From positions 25,598-89,597 of the forward strand of contig JAFAMD010000065.1 in NCBI GenBank assembly GCA_019233755.1: a DNA stretch of 64,000 nucleotides, written 5' to 3'. Source of the DNA: Acidobacteriaceae bacterium. GTDB taxonomy: Bacteria; Acidobacteriota; Terriglobia; Bryobacterales; Bryobacteraceae. The notes under the pieces were generated by a model. That model was given only the letters and a program-made list of their open reading frames with translations, ran no database searches and was not told the origin of the DNA. The position numbers and the translations under genes are program-made. Shown here in pieces: positions 63,876-64,000 of the stretch. The first letter of the stretch is position 1, and every line of letters starts with the position of its first letter.

Positions 63876-64000
63876 TTAAACTTTACAGAGCAATCTGGGA
63901 TCGTTTGGCAGGCTGCGCAGATAATTGACAATCTGGTTGGACGCAAAGAAGTAATTCGTCAGACTTTTTGAGTAAACAGCCGGAGCAAATATCTCGGGTA
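63876..64000 (-). CDS. C-terminal end of a gene cut by the window edge
   Basis: An open frame enters from the right edge and stops at 63876-63878. The last 40 residues end in NYLRSLPNDPRLLCKV. No family is recognised. The only evidence is a plausible composition (aromatic and helical pattern, no stop over the visible 120 bp), which is weak. Confidence 0.35.
   Translation of the reverse strand, partial: PEIFAPAVYSKSLTNYFFASNQIVNYLRSLPNDPRLLCKV

Noticed and set aside
1..64000. tRNA or rRNA genes
   Set aside because: No GGTTCGA/ATCC T-arm motif with cloverleaf spacing and no rRNA-like conserved segment was found in the gaps that I read.

Overview
The window is a GC-rich (roughly 57-58 %), densely packed bacterial chromosome segment, most probably from an Acidobacteriota member close to the Solibacter/Bryobacter group. 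That is inferred from the gene repertoire: a TonB-dependent receptor with an N-terminal carboxypeptidase-regulatory-like domain, a DUF2934 protein, Gfo/Idh/MocA oxidoreductases, a GntR-LacI regulator, DUF899, DinB and YceI proteins, and a quinoprotein sugar dehydrogenase. I found no phage, IS element, rRNA, tRNA or CRISPR array.

Layout. 1-2.8 kb (minus): purC-cvpA-gph, then the start of a tonB gene cut by the window edge. 2.9-6.3 kb (plus): csbD with an intrinsic terminator, a TIM-barrel isomerase, a sugar epimerase, pgeF and an OsmC protein. 6.3-12.8 kb: acs, DUF2905, lepB, a DUF2934 protein and a Cys/His-rich exported peptide ahead of a TonB-dependent receptor. 13-20.6 kb: accessory genes (radical SAM, orphan receiver, DUF5671 membrane protein, oxidoreductase, DUF899, cupin, MOSC). 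20.6-30 kb: glnE, an EF-G-2-type GTPase, a zinc-ribbon coiled-coil protein, an M20 peptidase and a fused metX-metW gene. 30-36.9 kb: CPBP protease, GntR-LacI regulator, small unknowns, DinB, a Tat-exported oxidoreductase, marR-yceI, and a lipoprotein with a small coiled-coil partner. 37-45 kb (mostly minus): rpsA-HU-HIT from a near-consensus promoter, tatA, a sigma-like gene behind a 500-bp leader full of hairpins, ndk, a 40-bp tandem repeat, sucD-sucC, and aroF. 45.4-56.3 kb: trpD, a quinone-oxidoreductase-like gene, dnaB (minus), then a complete attenuated histidine operon hisL-I-G-D-C-HAD-B-H-F-A. 56.4-64 kb: quinoprotein dehydrogenase, EEP hydrolase, Pit phosphate transporter, DUF3891, a 695-residue orphan, and a gene fragment at the right edge.

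How genes work together. The histidine operon is one tightly overlapping unit. It carries every step except hisE, and it has a HAD phosphatase where the histidinol-phosphatase should be. Its leader encodes a 16-residue peptide with six histidines followed by an intrinsic terminator, a classical his attenuator. aroF and trpD are divergent neighbours in aromatic biosynthesis. sucC-sucD-ndk (succinyl-CoA synthetase and NDP kinase) share a direction and are separated by hairpin-forming repeats that appear to derive from the 3' end of sucD.

Most interesting observations: (1) the his attenuator on an apparently leaderless leader peptide; (2) a 310-nt stretch (40392-40704) of consecutive perfect stems upstream of a sigma-like gene, a candidate structured RNA; (3) the sucD-derived 40-bp repeat with C(UUCG)G hairpins; (4) a metX-metW fusion; (5) several genes whose -10 box sits 6-10 nt before the start codon, including a 26-codon CxxC micro-ORF coupled to an oxidoreductase. 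Family assignments are by motif recognition from memory; no search was run.
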